64,000 nt of DNA from Thermohalobaculum sp965247385 (GCA_965247385.1 CBDFHG010000007.1:1116001-1180000), one strand, 5' to 3'. Shown: positions 27,124 to 35,361, counted from the first letter of the stretch. Numbers and translations are program-made. The notes: generated by a model from the sequence alone, not told the origin.

Positions 27124-28610
27124 CAGCCCGTTGACGAAGTCGGCCCTGGACGCGAGCGGCCTGGTCTGATTCTATGATGTTCTGATTTGACCGGGAGGTT
27201 CGCCGATGTCGATGGGACTGCGGAAGGATCGTCAGGGTGATTTGATGGTGGGCTGGGCGGAGATGCCGCGCTCGCCGGGTCATGTGTTTTACGACCGTCT
27301 TCAGTCGGTCCTGATCGAGGGCGGCTTCGACGACTTCGTCGAGGCGACCTGCCGGTGCTGTTACGCGGTCAGGACGGGAGCGCCTTCGGTGCCGCCGGGG
27401 CGCTGTTTGCGCAGGCATCTGGAGGGCTGTTTCGAGGGCATCGACTCTGAGCGCGGGCTGGAATGGCGCGGCTCGGATTCGCTGTCGCTGCGGGAGTTTC
27501 TGCGGCTGGAGAGCCGGGATCGTGTGCCGGACCATTCCTGGCTGTCGAAGACCCGCACGCGCCTGCCCCACGAGGTGCACGCGATGGTCTTCGACCGGGT
27601 TCTGGCGCGGGTCGCCGAGGCCGGGTCTGGTGAAGGGCGACCGCATCGGGGTGGATGCCTCGACCATGGAGGCCAACGCGGCGCTGCGTAACATCGTGCG
27701 GCGCGACACGGGTGAGGGCTACCGGGAGATGCTGGAGCATCTGGCCCGGGAGAGCGGCATCGAGACGCCCACGGCCGAGGACCTGGCGCGTCTGGACCGC
27801 AAGCGCAAGGGCAAGAAGCTCTCGAACCAGGATCGGGTTTGCAGGAGCGACCCCGAGGCCAGGATCGCCAGGATGAAGGACGCCGCGACCCATCTGGCCG
27901 ACAAGCCCGGGCACGCGGTGGATCCGGACACCGGCGCGGTGGTGGCGGCCGAGTTGCACCCAGCCGATGAGGGCGACACCACGACGCTTTCCAGGACCCT
28001 GGCGGCGGCCGAGGCAAACCTCGAGGCGGTGGCTGCGGCACCGACGCCAGAGAGCCCGGCCGAATGCGTCACCGACAAGGGCTATTTCTCACGGGCGGTC
28101 TTGAAGGCCCTGGACGACAGTCCCTGGAAGACCCGGCCCTGGAAGATCCGGATCGCCGAGCCCAGGCAGAAGGGCTTTTCGCGCTGGCGCGGTGACCAGG
28201 CGGCGCGCCGGGCGGTCCCCAGCAACCGCGTGCGGCTCAAGTCCGCGCTCGCCCGCGAGGCCTTCAAGCTGCGCGCCGAGATCGTCGGGCGCTGCTTTGC
28301 CCACAGCCTCGGTCGCGGCGGCATGCGCCGGACCTGGCTGCGCCGGCGCGAGAACGTGCACAAGCGATACCTGCTTCACGTCGCCGGCCACAACCTCTCG
28401 TTGCTGATGCGCCAACTCATCGGCGCCGGCACCGCGCGCCAGGCCGTGGCGGGCGGATCTGGCGGTATTTTCGTGCTTGTTGCGCCCGCTGGAGCCGTTC
28501 TGGTCGCTCGGATCGTCCTCATCGTCCCGGAGGATGGCGAAACCGCCGACGCCGCGTTATGTTTCGTCGTGGGGTGAAACCCGGTCAATGGCGACTTTTT
28601 CAACGGGCTG
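27124..28610 (+). mobile_element. Nested IS (IS1182-like DDE element) inside IS1595 copy A
   Basis: 1487 bp. The left end begins cagcccgttgacgaagtcgg and the right end, read inward, begins cagcccgttgaaaaagtcgc, giving terminal inverted repeats. It is flanked by TTAG. It carries one transposase gene on the plus strand, now frameshifted. A deleted relative with the same right end lies at 46282-46735. Family assignment (IS1182 / DUF772-type transposase) is from protein pattern only. Confidence 0.85.
27206..28577 (+). pseudogene. IS1182-like transposase (DUF772 + DDE domain), frameshifted
   Basis: The first frame from 27206 reads MSMGLRKDRQGDLMVGWAEM, PRSPGHVFYDRLQSVLIEGG, SDSLSLREFLRLESRDRVPDH up to VFDRVLARVAEAG. 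Continuation is in another frame: LVKGDRIGVDASTMEANAAL, RNIVRRDTGEGYREML, and the C-terminal RRENVHKRYLLHVAGHNLSL. Removing one G of a GGG run near 27630 joins them. The ancestral protein would be about 455 residues. The frameshift separates the DUF772 domain from the catalytic domain, so the element is probably immobile unless frameshifting is programmed. A small in-frame duplication (WKTRPWKIRIAEP) is also visible. Confidence 0.82.
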
Positions 28611-28614
28611 TTAG
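28611..28614. repeat. TTAG target duplication, right of nested IS
   Basis: Second copy of ttag, directly after the right inverted repeat of the nested IS. Confidence 0.85.
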
Positions 28615-28976
28615 TCCACACTGGACGTTAAACGAACCGCAATGTGGGCAATAGGGGCCATCAGGCCAAGGCTGTTTCGCAAACCACTTTTCGGCGGTTG
28701 CGTCATCAGGAAACATCTTTACTAACTGAACAAACGTCAGTCCTTTGCGATGGCTCTTACCGGGTGCGTTTGTTTTCTGCGTCATAACTCGATCTCCTGT
28801 TGTGACTCTACTGTAATTCAGTTGCCCCAGGTGGTCAAGCTAATAATGTGACTTTGGTATATAATCCCCTTGTTTTACGCGCGACCGCCTGGTGTCGCAA
28901 ATCTTGTGACATTTGCGAATCCCGGCCCTTTTCACACGAACGGGCACCGCCGTGTTTTCCGGGTCCGGCACCCAAT

Positions 28977-30170
28977 TCAGTGATCCCGCCGATCCGCGAA
29001 TACGGCTTCCAGATCAGGGGCATCAAGAACACGGTCCACCCAGCGATCCAGCTCCTCAATGCTCCCCGCCGCAATCTGAGCGACGACAGGCTCGGGCAGG
29101 GGGCCAAACCGCTTCACCAGCAGGCGCATCAGGGACCTGGCTTCGCCCCTGGCTTCACCCCTGGCTTCACCCCTGGCTTCGCCCCTGGCTTCACCCCTGG
29201 CTTCACCCCTGGCTTCGCCCCTGGCTTCGCCCCTGGCTTCGCCCCTGGCTTCACCTTCAGCCAGTCCCTCAGCTTTGCCCTCAGCTTTGCCCTCAGCTTT
29301 GGCGCGCGCCTGGCCTTCCGCAAGGCCTTTTTCACGGCCAAGTATCTCACCGGCAGCCAGCCCTCTGGCTTCGCCTTCAGCTTTACCTTCTTGTTTCAGT
29401 GCTTCTGCGATTGTCCCCATCAGCGCTTTGCCTCCACCATCCTTTGCGGTGTCCAGTGCCGCTCTGACATCTTCCAGCGGCACCTCGTATTTTTCGACGA
29501 TATACCGAAACACGATCTTCTTCAATACGGTCCCGTCCGGCAGATCGCGCAGCAGCACCGTCAGAACCTCACGGGTCACTTCATCATTGCGTTGTACATA
29601 ACGCAAGGCGGTCAGAACCGCCCGGACCGGCGCATCGCCCGACAACTCTTCCATCGGGATGGTGCCCAGATCATGCAGCGCGTAGCGAAACGACGGCACG
29701 AAGGGCGCGGTATCATCATCCATCTGCACCATCTCACCAAAAACCTGCGGCACGGCCCATGAAGCGCGTCCGTGGTAGAACACCAGGGGGATGATGACAG
29801 GCAGGGCGCGCAGCCGTGCCGGTTTGTCCTCAGCGTATCGCGTCCAGATGCGGACCATATAGCCCAGAAGCTGCAACGGCGTGCCGGGTTCTGACACCGA
29901 TTTATGCTCCACCAAAGTATACACCAGGGCAGGGGGGCCGTCGGTCAGCTTCACCTCAAACAGCCGGTCGCTCTGCGTCATCCGGCTGTGCTCATCCACG
30001 AAGGTGCCATCCAGGAGTTTTGGCGGCGCATCGGCCAGGCGCGCACTCAGGGCCGGCGGCAGATATTCCCGCAGCAGCGTGGCCGCCCGGTCGGGATCCT
30101 CCAGCAAAACCCGGAACAGCGCATCGTGGCTTATCTTTGCCGGGGGCTTTTGATCTGCCGATTCAGCCAT
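28977..30170 (-). CDS. Rpn-family recombination-promoting nuclease / putative transposase
   Basis: 397 residues from the ATG giving MAESADQKPPAKISHDALFR. The PD-(D/E)XK domain of the Rpn/YhgA family is clear: HDALFRVLLEDPDRAATLLR, then QSDRLFEVKLTDGPPALVYT followed by LVEHKS, whose Asp and ExK-like residues are the catalytic set, then IPLVFYHGRASW. The C-terminal part has a coiled region and ten tandem GEAR tetrapeptides (12-bp DNA repeats) before a closing helical segment. The family cleaves DNA and promotes RecA-independent recombination in E. coli. It is the only long gene between the two IS1595 copies. Confidence 0.88.
   Translation of the reverse strand: MAESADQKPPAKISHDALFRVLLEDPDRAATLLREYLPPALSARLADAPPKLLDGTFVDEHSRMTQSDRLFEVKLTDGPPALVYTLVEHKSVSEPGTPLQLLGYMVRIWTRYAEDKPARLRALPVIIPLVFYHGRASWAVPQVFGEMVQMDDDTAPFVPSFRYALHDLGTIPMEELSGDAPVRAVLTALRYVQRNDEVTREVLTVLLRDLPDGTVLKKIVFRYIVEKYEVPLEDVRAALDTAKDGGGKALMGTIAEALKQEGKAEGEARGLAAGEILGREKGLAEGQARAKAEGKAEGKAEGLAEGEARGEARGEARGEARGEARGEARGEARGEARGEARGEARSLMRLLVKRFGPLPEPVVAQIAAGSIEELDRWVDRVLDAPDLEAVFADRRDH
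29137..29256 (-). repeat. Ten tandem 12-bp repeats within the Rpn gene
   Basis: Ten units of ctggcttcrccc (plus-strand view) encode (GEAR)10 on the minus strand. Units differ mainly at one purine position, silent in the protein. The unit length keeps the frame, so the copy number can vary without inactivating the gene. Confidence 0.92.
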
Positions 30171-30336
30171 GCCGGTTCCTTCCCGGGCCTGAGCGCAAGG
30201 CCGCAGCCCGCGCCTGTTCGTCCTTGATCTCGCGGATATCTGTGTTGACCGTAACTTTGCTCGCGCCAAGGATATCCGCAATCTCCTGCGGTGGTAATCC
30301 CTGCTGTTTGAGGGCATTGATACGGGCTTTGCGCAA
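30163..30336 (-). CDS. Short helix-turn-helix ORF overlapping the Rpn start (possibly a remnant)
   Basis: 57 codons beginning at a TTG directly after an in-frame stop: LRKARINALKQQGLPPQEIA then DILGASKVTVNTDIREIKDE. This is a sigma-70 region 4-like or phage-type HTH. Its stop overlaps the Rpn ATG by 8 bases, so translation could be coupled. The lack of an ATG or strong ribosome binding site means it may be the end of a longer, broken gene. No function is claimed. Confidence 0.35.
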   Translation of the reverse strand: MRKARINALKQQGLPPQEIADILGASKVTVNTDIREIKDEQARAAALRSGPGRNRHG

Positions 30337-30427
30337 TCATGTGATTATCCCCCTTCGGGTCGACTCCGGTAAGGGGCAGAATGACATCCCAAGGAATGGG
30401 AATTATATACCAAAGTGCCATTGCCCG

Positions 30428-30580
30428 TTAATCTTCATCCTTAACAATGACTTGGCGAAACAAGGCTTTGACGGCTTCATCTTGCGAAGCCTTATAGCCA
30501 ACAGTTTCTTCCTTCTCTGCCTTTGTCGGCTGATAGCTGCGAGGTTTCACCACGACAGTTGGTTTGTCTTTGGAAGTCAT
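30428..30580 (-). CDS. 50-residue passenger protein of IS1595 copy B
   Basis: Same ORF as at 25713-25865, reading MTSKDKPTVVVKPRSYQPTK with Gly instead of Asp at residue 28. The aaggag ribosome binding site is conserved. Both copies stay open although the neighbouring transposases are both broken. No family is recognised. Confidence 0.55.
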   Translation of the reverse strand: MTSKDKPTVVVKPRSYQPTKAEKEETVGYKASQDEAVKALFRQVIVKDED

Positions 30581-30612
30581 TGCTACTCCTTTCACGGCAG
30601 TACACCGATTAA

Positions 30613-31008
30613 AGCCAATGGAACGGCCGGAGCGAGGCCCGCTACCTCCGCAGCGTCTGGGCCTCGATGCTCAATGAGGCATACGAGCGCGCGCGTCTCG
30701 ACCTGCGTGTCGATCACCGCTCCTGCAAGGAGCGCGAGGCCGAAGCCCGCGCACGGGGCAACACCATCGAGGCCGACCGCTGGGTACGCGAGGCAACCGA
30801 ACACATGGGTCCCACCCTCACCCAGGCCGACCGCAAGGCCGCGCGCCAGGCGCGCCGCGAGATACGTCCGGGCACGCCCGAGCCCGGCCCGGTGACCGAG
30901 CTCGGTCGGGAGAACCGCCGACGCCGTGCGGCGAGCCTGGAACGGGAGGCCGCCTGCCAGGCGACTGATCCAGCCCAACATTTTTTAGGTCCACCCACGA
31001 TGGTATGA
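30613..31008 (+). pseudogene. MobA/MobL-type relaxase remnant (copy B)
   Basis: Longer version of the fragment in copy A: RARLDLRVDHRSCKEREAEA, RARGNTIEADRWVREATEHM, GPTLTQADRKAARQARRE, then a basic tail. It resembles the middle of MobA/MobL relaxases but has no catalytic part and no convincing start. It lies antisense to the other genes of the element. Confidence 0.5.
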
Positions 31009-31074
31009 CAGGGTTGCCAGCCCACGAATTGTTCCGTGTCACAAAGGCGGAATGGGTCATACGTTCATCTGGAG

Positions 31075-31985
31075 TCATGCGATCAACTCCCGCAACCGCT
31101 TCCCTCTCATTCCAGTTGCTAACGCGCCCATCTGATCGGCGGTATCAGATTCACGGATATTATGGCGCGCGGCAAACTCAACGACATAGCGGCCAAGGTG
31201 CTTGCTGCTCATGTGGTGATAGGTGCCGTGATAGCCCCGCTTGAGCATCGACCAGAAGGATTCGATCCCGTTGGTGTGGGCCATGCCGTTCACATACTCG
31301 CCGACACTGTGCCTGACGGTCTCATGCTCGAACGCCATCCCCCGATAGTCGCCCCCTCGGCAGCGTGACCGCCGACAAACTCCTGAAGCGTCCTGGCGTC
31401 CGTCCCGCTTGTCACGGCGGCGCTCACGCGGTTGGTTTCGCGGTCCTTGGCGCCCACAATGATCGACTTGCCGACACCACCCCTGCCGGCGCGGAGCTTC
31501 TTGTCAGCGTGCTTGTTCTTCTCCTTGCCGCCGATGTAAGTCTCATCGACTTCAACCGGGCCTGAAAAACACTTCAAGCCGCGTGCATCAGATGACTTGC
31601 GAAGCCGGTGCATCAAGTGCCAGGCGGATTTCTGTGTGATCTTCAAATCACGATGCAGCTTCATGCTGGACACGCCCTTGAGGTTCGTAATCAGCATGTA
31701 AACAGCTATTGCCCATGTCCGATAGCCCAATTTCGTGCACTCAAGTATCGTGCCGGTTTTCAACGAGAACCTGGGCTTGTCCGGGCAAGTGCGGCAGCGA
31801 TGCGTCATTGATTTATGCGCCGTTCCGATCTGCACATCAAACGACCCGCAATGCGGACAATGCGGGCCTTCCGGCCATATCCTGGATTCGAACCACTCTC
31901 TCGCAACATCATCGCTGGGGAACATATCAATCAGTTCAACCAGGCTAATTCCCTTGCGATGGCTTTTACCGGGGGCCTTGTGCAT
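31075..31985 (-). pseudogene. IS1595-family transposase, copy B, 25-bp deletion
   Basis: Begins MHKAPGKSHRKGISLVELID and follows the family through CPHCGSFDVQIG and GPVEVDETYIGGKEKNKHAD. After HAAEGAT the frame shifts because 25 bp present in copy A are missing (junction near 31347). The lost segment encodes the CTDDHGG block with the second catalytic Asp. The C-terminal part (MAFEHETVRHSVGEYVNGMA to the stop at 31075) is in the shifted frame. Adding back 25 bp gives exactly 312 codons. From VEVDET onward it is nearly identical to copy A; before that it is much more divergent. Confidence 0.9.
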
Positions 31986-32241
31986 CGTTCACTCCCTTTC
32001 CTTCAGTGTCATTATATTATACGAGAGTCCCATTGAGTGCAATAGCTAAATGGCACTTTGGCATATAATTCCCTTAAGAAGTGGTTGTCGGCGCAGGGAA
32101 CAAGGCAGCGCCGCCCACCCGTCCGGGTAGGGCCGGGTGCCCGAATTTCCGAAAACTGTTCCCATCGTGGGGAGGCCGGGCCGGGGCCGGGCGGTTATGG
32201 ATTCCGGGGATAACGTGATCGTTCCCGAGGAGCCCCGAGCC

Positions 32242-33198
32242 ATGAGCCACACCCTGTACCCCCTCCGCCGCCAGCGCCTGCAGCGCAGCGAACTGGCGGT
32301 GCCCGGATCGAACCCGGGCATGATCGAGAAGGCCGCCGACAGCGCCGTCGATTACGTGTTTCTCGATTGCGAAGACGCCGTCGCGCCACCCGAGAAGGAG
32401 CAGGCCCGCAAGAACATCATCGAGGCGCTGAACGACATCGACTGGGCCGCCAAGGGCAAGACCGTCTCGGTGCGGATCAACGGGCTCGATACCCATTACA
32501 TGTACCGCGACGTCGTCGACATCATGGAGCAGGCCGGCGACCGGCTGCACACCATCCTGGTGCCGAAGGTTGGCGTGCGCGATGACCTCTATATGGTCGA
32601 GGCGATGATCAATCAGGTCGAGCAGGCCAAGGGCTACACCACCCGGGTTGGGCTGGAGGCACTGATCGAGACGGCGCTGGGCATGGCCAATGTGGACTCC
32701 ATCGCCCAGTTCGGTGGCCGCCTGGAGGCGCTGCATTTCGGGGTGGCCGACTATGCCGCCAGCTTGCGCGCCCGCACCGTCAATATTGGCGGGCTGAACC
32801 CGGACTATCCCGGCGACCAGTGGCATGCGGCGCTGAGCCGGATGACCATCGCCTGCCGTGCCTACGGGCTGCGCGCCATCGATGGTCCGTTCGGCGATTT
32901 TTCCGACGCGCAGGGCTACAAGGACGGAGCGCGCCGCGCCGCCGCCCTGGGCATCGAAGGCAAATGGGCGATCCATCCGAGCCAGATTGCACTGGCCAAT
33001 GAGGTGTTCTCGCCGCCCGAGGCCGAGGTCGAGCGGGCGCGCAATATCATCGCCGCGCTGCGTGAGGCGGAGGCCCAGGGCAAGGGTGCTGCCTCGCTGA
33101 ACGGCAAGATGATCGACGCGGCATCCGAGCGAATGGCGGACAATGTGATCGCCGTGGACGACGCGATCCGTGCCAAGGCCCTTGCGGCCGCGGCCTGA
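32242..33198 (+). CDS. mcl: L-malyl-CoA / beta-methylmalyl-CoA lyase (HpcH/HpaI, CitE-like)
   Basis: 318 residues from the ATG giving MSHTLYPLRRQRLQRSELAV, with GAGGAG 9 bases upstream; the frame open further upstream is not coding. Blocks are AVPGSNPGMIEKAADSAVDY, VFLDCEDAVAPPEKEQARKN (metal-binding acids), VPKVGVRDDLYMVE and KWAIHPSQIALANEVF. It cleaves malyl-CoA to acetyl-CoA and glyoxylate in the serine cycle and acts in the ethylmalonyl-CoA route. The adjacent mtkAB and ppc make the serine-cycle reading strong. The composite mobile structure ends about 170 bp before the start. Confidence 0.92.
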   Translation: MSHTLYPLRRQRLQRSELAVPGSNPGMIEKAADSAVDYVFLDCEDAVAPPEKEQARKNIIEALNDIDWAAKGKTVSVRINGLDTHYMYRDVVDIMEQAGDRLHTILVPKVGVRDDLYMVEAMINQVEQAKGYTTRVGLEALIETALGMANVDSIAQFGGRLEALHFGVADYAASLRARTVNIGGLNPDYPGDQWHAALSRMTIACRAYGLRAIDGPFGDFSDAQGYKDGARRAAALGIEGKWAIHPSQIALANEVFSPPEAEVERARNIIAALREAEAQGKGAASLNGKMIDAASERMADNVIAVDDAIRAKALAAAA

Positions 33199-33214
33199 CA
33201 AGAGGAAGTACCCG

Positions 33215-34378
33215 ATGGACATTCACGAGTATCAGGCGAAGGAGATCCTGGCCCGCTTCGGCGTGCCGGTGCCGCGCGGCGGGTTGGCTTACAGCCCGGA
33301 GCAGGCAAGCTATCGGGCCCAGGAACTGGGTGGCGAGCGCTGGGTGGTGAAGGCGCAAATCCACTCCGGCGGCCGCGGCGAGGCCGGGGGCGTCCAGATT
33401 TGCTCCAGCCCGGCCGAGGTCGAGGCGGCGGCGGCGAAGATGCTGGGTAGCCAGCTTGTTACCCGCCAGACCGGACCGCAGGGCAAGACGGTGTTCCGGC
33501 TCTACATCGAGGAGGCCGCCGACATCGCCCAGGAGATCTATCTGGGCTTCGTGCTGGACCGCAAGACCGAACGGGTGATGGTCGTTGCCTCGGCCGCCGG
33601 CGGCATGGAGATCGAGGAAATCGCGGAAGAAAATCCGGATTCGATCCTGCGCATGGTTGTGGAACCTGCCGTCGGTTTGCAGGACTTCCAGGCCCGTGAT
33701 CTGGCCTTTGGCCTCGGCCTCGACACGGCGCAGATCGGCCGCGCGGTCAAGTTGTTCAAGGGGGCCTACCGGGCGTTTCGCGACCTCGACGCCATCATGG
33801 TCGAGATCAACCCTCTGATCGTCAGCGGATCGGGCGAGCTGATCGCGCTGGACGGCAAGATGTCGTTTGACGACAACGCCTTGTTCCGCCGCCCGGAAAT
33901 CTCCGAACTGCGCGACAAAAGCCAGGAAGACCCGCGTGAGGCTTATGCGGCGGATCGGGGGCTGTCGTATGTCGGGCTGGATGGCAATATCGGCTGCATG
34001 ATCAACGGCGCCGGGCTGGCGATGGCCACCATGGACATGATCAAGCTGGCCGGGGGCGAGCCCGCCAACTTCCTCGACATCGGCGGCGGCGCCAGCCCGG
34101 AGCGGGTGCTGAAAGCGTTCCGCACGGTGCTGATGGACAAAGGCGTCAAGGTGGTGCTGGTCAATATCTTCGCCGGGATCAACCGCTGCGACTGGGTCGC
34201 CGAGGGCCTCGTGCAGGCCTACCAAGAGGCCGACATCCAGGTGCCGGTGGTGGTGCGTCTGGCGGGCACCAATGTCGCGGAGGGCCAGAAGATCATTGCC
34301 GAGTCCGGCCTGCCCATCATCACCGCCGATACGCTGGCCGATGCGGCCCAGAAATCTGTCGCGGCCCTGGCCGCGTGA
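33215..34378 (+). CDS. mtkA: Malate-CoA ligase (malate thiokinase) beta subunit
   Basis: 387 residues, ATP-grasp subunit related to succinyl-CoA synthetase beta. It starts MDIHEYQAKEILARFGVPVP (agaggaag ribosome binding site 6 bases upstream). ATP-grasp regions include VVKAQIHSGGRGEAGGVQ, MVEINPLIVSGSG, LDGKMSFDDNALFR and NIFAGINRCDWVAEGL. With MtkB it forms malyl-CoA from malate, CoA and ATP. Neighbours mcl and ppc favour malate over succinate as substrate. It follows mcl by 16 bp, and mtkB follows by 12 bp. Confidence 0.9.
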   Translation: MDIHEYQAKEILARFGVPVPRGGLAYSPEQASYRAQELGGERWVVKAQIHSGGRGEAGGVQICSSPAEVEAAAAKMLGSQLVTRQTGPQGKTVFRLYIEEAADIAQEIYLGFVLDRKTERVMVVASAAGGMEIEEIAEENPDSILRMVVEPAVGLQDFQARDLAFGLGLDTAQIGRAVKLFKGAYRAFRDLDAIMVEINPLIVSGSGELIALDGKMSFDDNALFRRPEISELRDKSQEDPREAYAADRGLSYVGLDGNIGCMINGAGLAMATMDMIKLAGGEPANFLDIGGGASPERVLKAFRTVLMDKGVKVVLVNIFAGINRCDWVAEGLVQAYQEADIQVPVVVRLAGTNVAEGQKIIAESGLPIITADTLADAAQKSVAALAA

Positions 34379-34390
34379 GGAGGAACAACC

Positions 34391-35290
34391 ATGGCAATTC
34401 TTCTGGATGAAACCACCCCGGTCATCGTGCAGGGCATCTCGGGCCGGATCGGCAGTTTCCATGCCGAGGACATGATCAAGAACGGCACCAATGTCGTGGG
34501 CGGGGTGACGCCCGGCAAGGGCGGGCAGACCATGTTCGACCGGCCGATCTTCAACACCGTCAAGGGTGCCGTGGCCGAGACCGGGGCGACAGGCTCGATC
34601 GTCTTCGTGCCACCGCCCTTTGCCGCCGACGCGATCATGGAGGCGGCGGATGTGGGCATCCGGTTCTGCGTCTGCATCACCGACGGCATCCCGGCCCAGG
34701 ACATGATGCGGGTCAAGCGCTATCAGCGCCGCTACAAGGCCGAGAAACGGATGCGGCTGATTGGGCCGAACTGTGCCGGCATGATCTCGCCGGGACGTGC
34801 CATGATGGGCATCATGCCGGCGCATATCTACCTGCCTGGCCGAGTTGGCATCGTCGGCCGCTCGGGCACGCTGGGCTATGAGGCGGCGAGCCAGATGAAG
34901 GCGCTTGGGATCGGCGTCTCGACCTCGGTCGGTATCGGCGGCGACCCGATCAACGGATCCTCGTTCAAGGACATTCTGGAACTGTTCGAGAACGACCCGG
35001 ATACCGATGCGGTGATGATGATCGGCGAGATCGGCGGCCCGCAGGAAGCCGAGGCGGCGGAATATGCCCGCGATCACATGAAAAAGCCGGTGATCGCATA
35101 TGTCGCCGGCCTGACGGCGCCGAAGGGGCGGCGCATGGGCCATGCGGGCGCGATCATTTCGGCCTTTGGCGAGAGCGCGCAGGAGAAAGTGGTGATCCTG
35201 GAAAATGCCGGGGTCGTGGTGGCGCCGGATCCGTCGAGCATGGGTGCGACGGTGGCGAGCGTGCTGGAGCGGCTGGGAAAGGCCGCCTGA
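34391..35290 (+). CDS. mtkB: Malate-CoA ligase (malate thiokinase) alpha subunit
   Basis: 299 residues. The N-terminal CoA-binding domain is MAILLDETTPVIVQGISGRI, VGGVTPGKGGQTMFDRPIFN. The ligase domain has RLIGPNCAGMISPGRAMMGI and SVGIGGDPINGSSF; the phosphohistidine lies in GRRMGHAGAIISAFG. It pairs with MtkA. A strong AGGAGG ribosome binding site lies just after the mtkA stop. The product feeds malyl-CoA lyase, encoded first in the same run. Confidence 0.92.
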   Translation: MAILLDETTPVIVQGISGRIGSFHAEDMIKNGTNVVGGVTPGKGGQTMFDRPIFNTVKGAVAETGATGSIVFVPPPFAADAIMEAADVGIRFCVCITDGIPAQDMMRVKRYQRRYKAEKRMRLIGPNCAGMISPGRAMMGIMPAHIYLPGRVGIVGRSGTLGYEAASQMKALGIGVSTSVGIGGDPINGSSFKDILELFENDPDTDAVMMIGEIGGPQEAEAAEYARDHMKKPVIAYVAGLTAPKGRRMGHAGAIISAFGESAQEKVVILENAGVVVAPDPSSMGATVASVLERLGKAA

Positions 35291-35361
35291 TATGCCGTCC
35301 GGGCGCCCCTGTGCAGGGCGGCGCACCCGTTTCCTTTGCTGATGCTCAGAGAGGTGACGTG

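Larger units (their letters stand above)
26347..28785 (-). pseudogene. IS1595-family transposase, copy A, split by a nested IS
   Basis: The N-terminal part (28785 to 28615: MTQKTNAPGKSHRKGLTFVQ ... CPHCGSFNVQC) and the rest (below 27120: KSMTHRCRDCPDKRMFSMKV onward) are separated by an inserted IS. Removing the 1487-bp IS and one TTAG copy rejoins ...FNVQCGLTHKSMTHRC... in frame, giving 315 residues, a normal length. Features are a zinc ribbon (CPHC...CRDC), first catalytic Asp in GPVEVDETCIGG, second in TVCTDDHGGYRG, and TNGIESFWSMLKRGYHGTYH. A good ribosome binding site (aggagatcgag) precedes the ATG. Confidence 0.9.
25683..28869 (-). mobile_element. IS1595-family element, copy A (interrupted by another IS)
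   Basis: The left end begins gggaattatatgccaaag; the right end, read inward, begins ggggattatataccaaag. The element carries, from left: a 50-codon ORF (minus), a relaxase-like remnant (plus) and the transposase gene (minus). Without the nested IS and its duplication it would be 1696 bp. A 19-bp duplication (gcctgccaggcgactgatc) near 26222-26240 is absent from copy B, while copy B has 30 bp in the relaxase remnant that copy A lacks. Confidence 0.85.
30398..32073 (-). mobile_element. IS1595-family element, copy B
   Basis: 1676 bp. The left end begins gggaattatataccaaag; the right end, read inward, begins gggaattatatgccaaag. It has the same internal order as copy A: small ORF, relaxase remnant, transposase. 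Left portions of A and B are nearly identical, whereas the right portions (transposase N-terminus) have diverged strongly, so the copies are mosaic. Confidence 0.88.
25675..32081. mobile_element. Composite structure: two IS1595-type copies flanking an Rpn-like gene, with outer 8-bp target duplications
   Basis: Two directly repeated IS1595-type elements (25683-28869 and 30398-32073) bracket about 1.5 kb carrying an Rpn-like nuclease gene. The 8 bases just outside the left end (25675-25682) and just outside the right end (32074-32081) are both ttaagaag. The outermost inverted repeats match perfectly over 25 bp. No matching duplication flanks the inner ends. The unit therefore behaves either as a composite transposon, or as one IS that later recombined with a second copy on another molecule. 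IS1595-family elements duplicate 8 bp. Confidence 0.85.

Noticed and set aside
29137..29256. CRISPR-like regular repeats
   Set aside because: Units are contiguous 12-mers without spacers and are coding (GEAR repeats in the Rpn protein).
28977..30170. Rpn gene as the transposase of the composite element
   Set aside because: The outer ends and 8-bp duplications match the IS1595 family, whose own transposases are present, so Rpn is treated as cargo.
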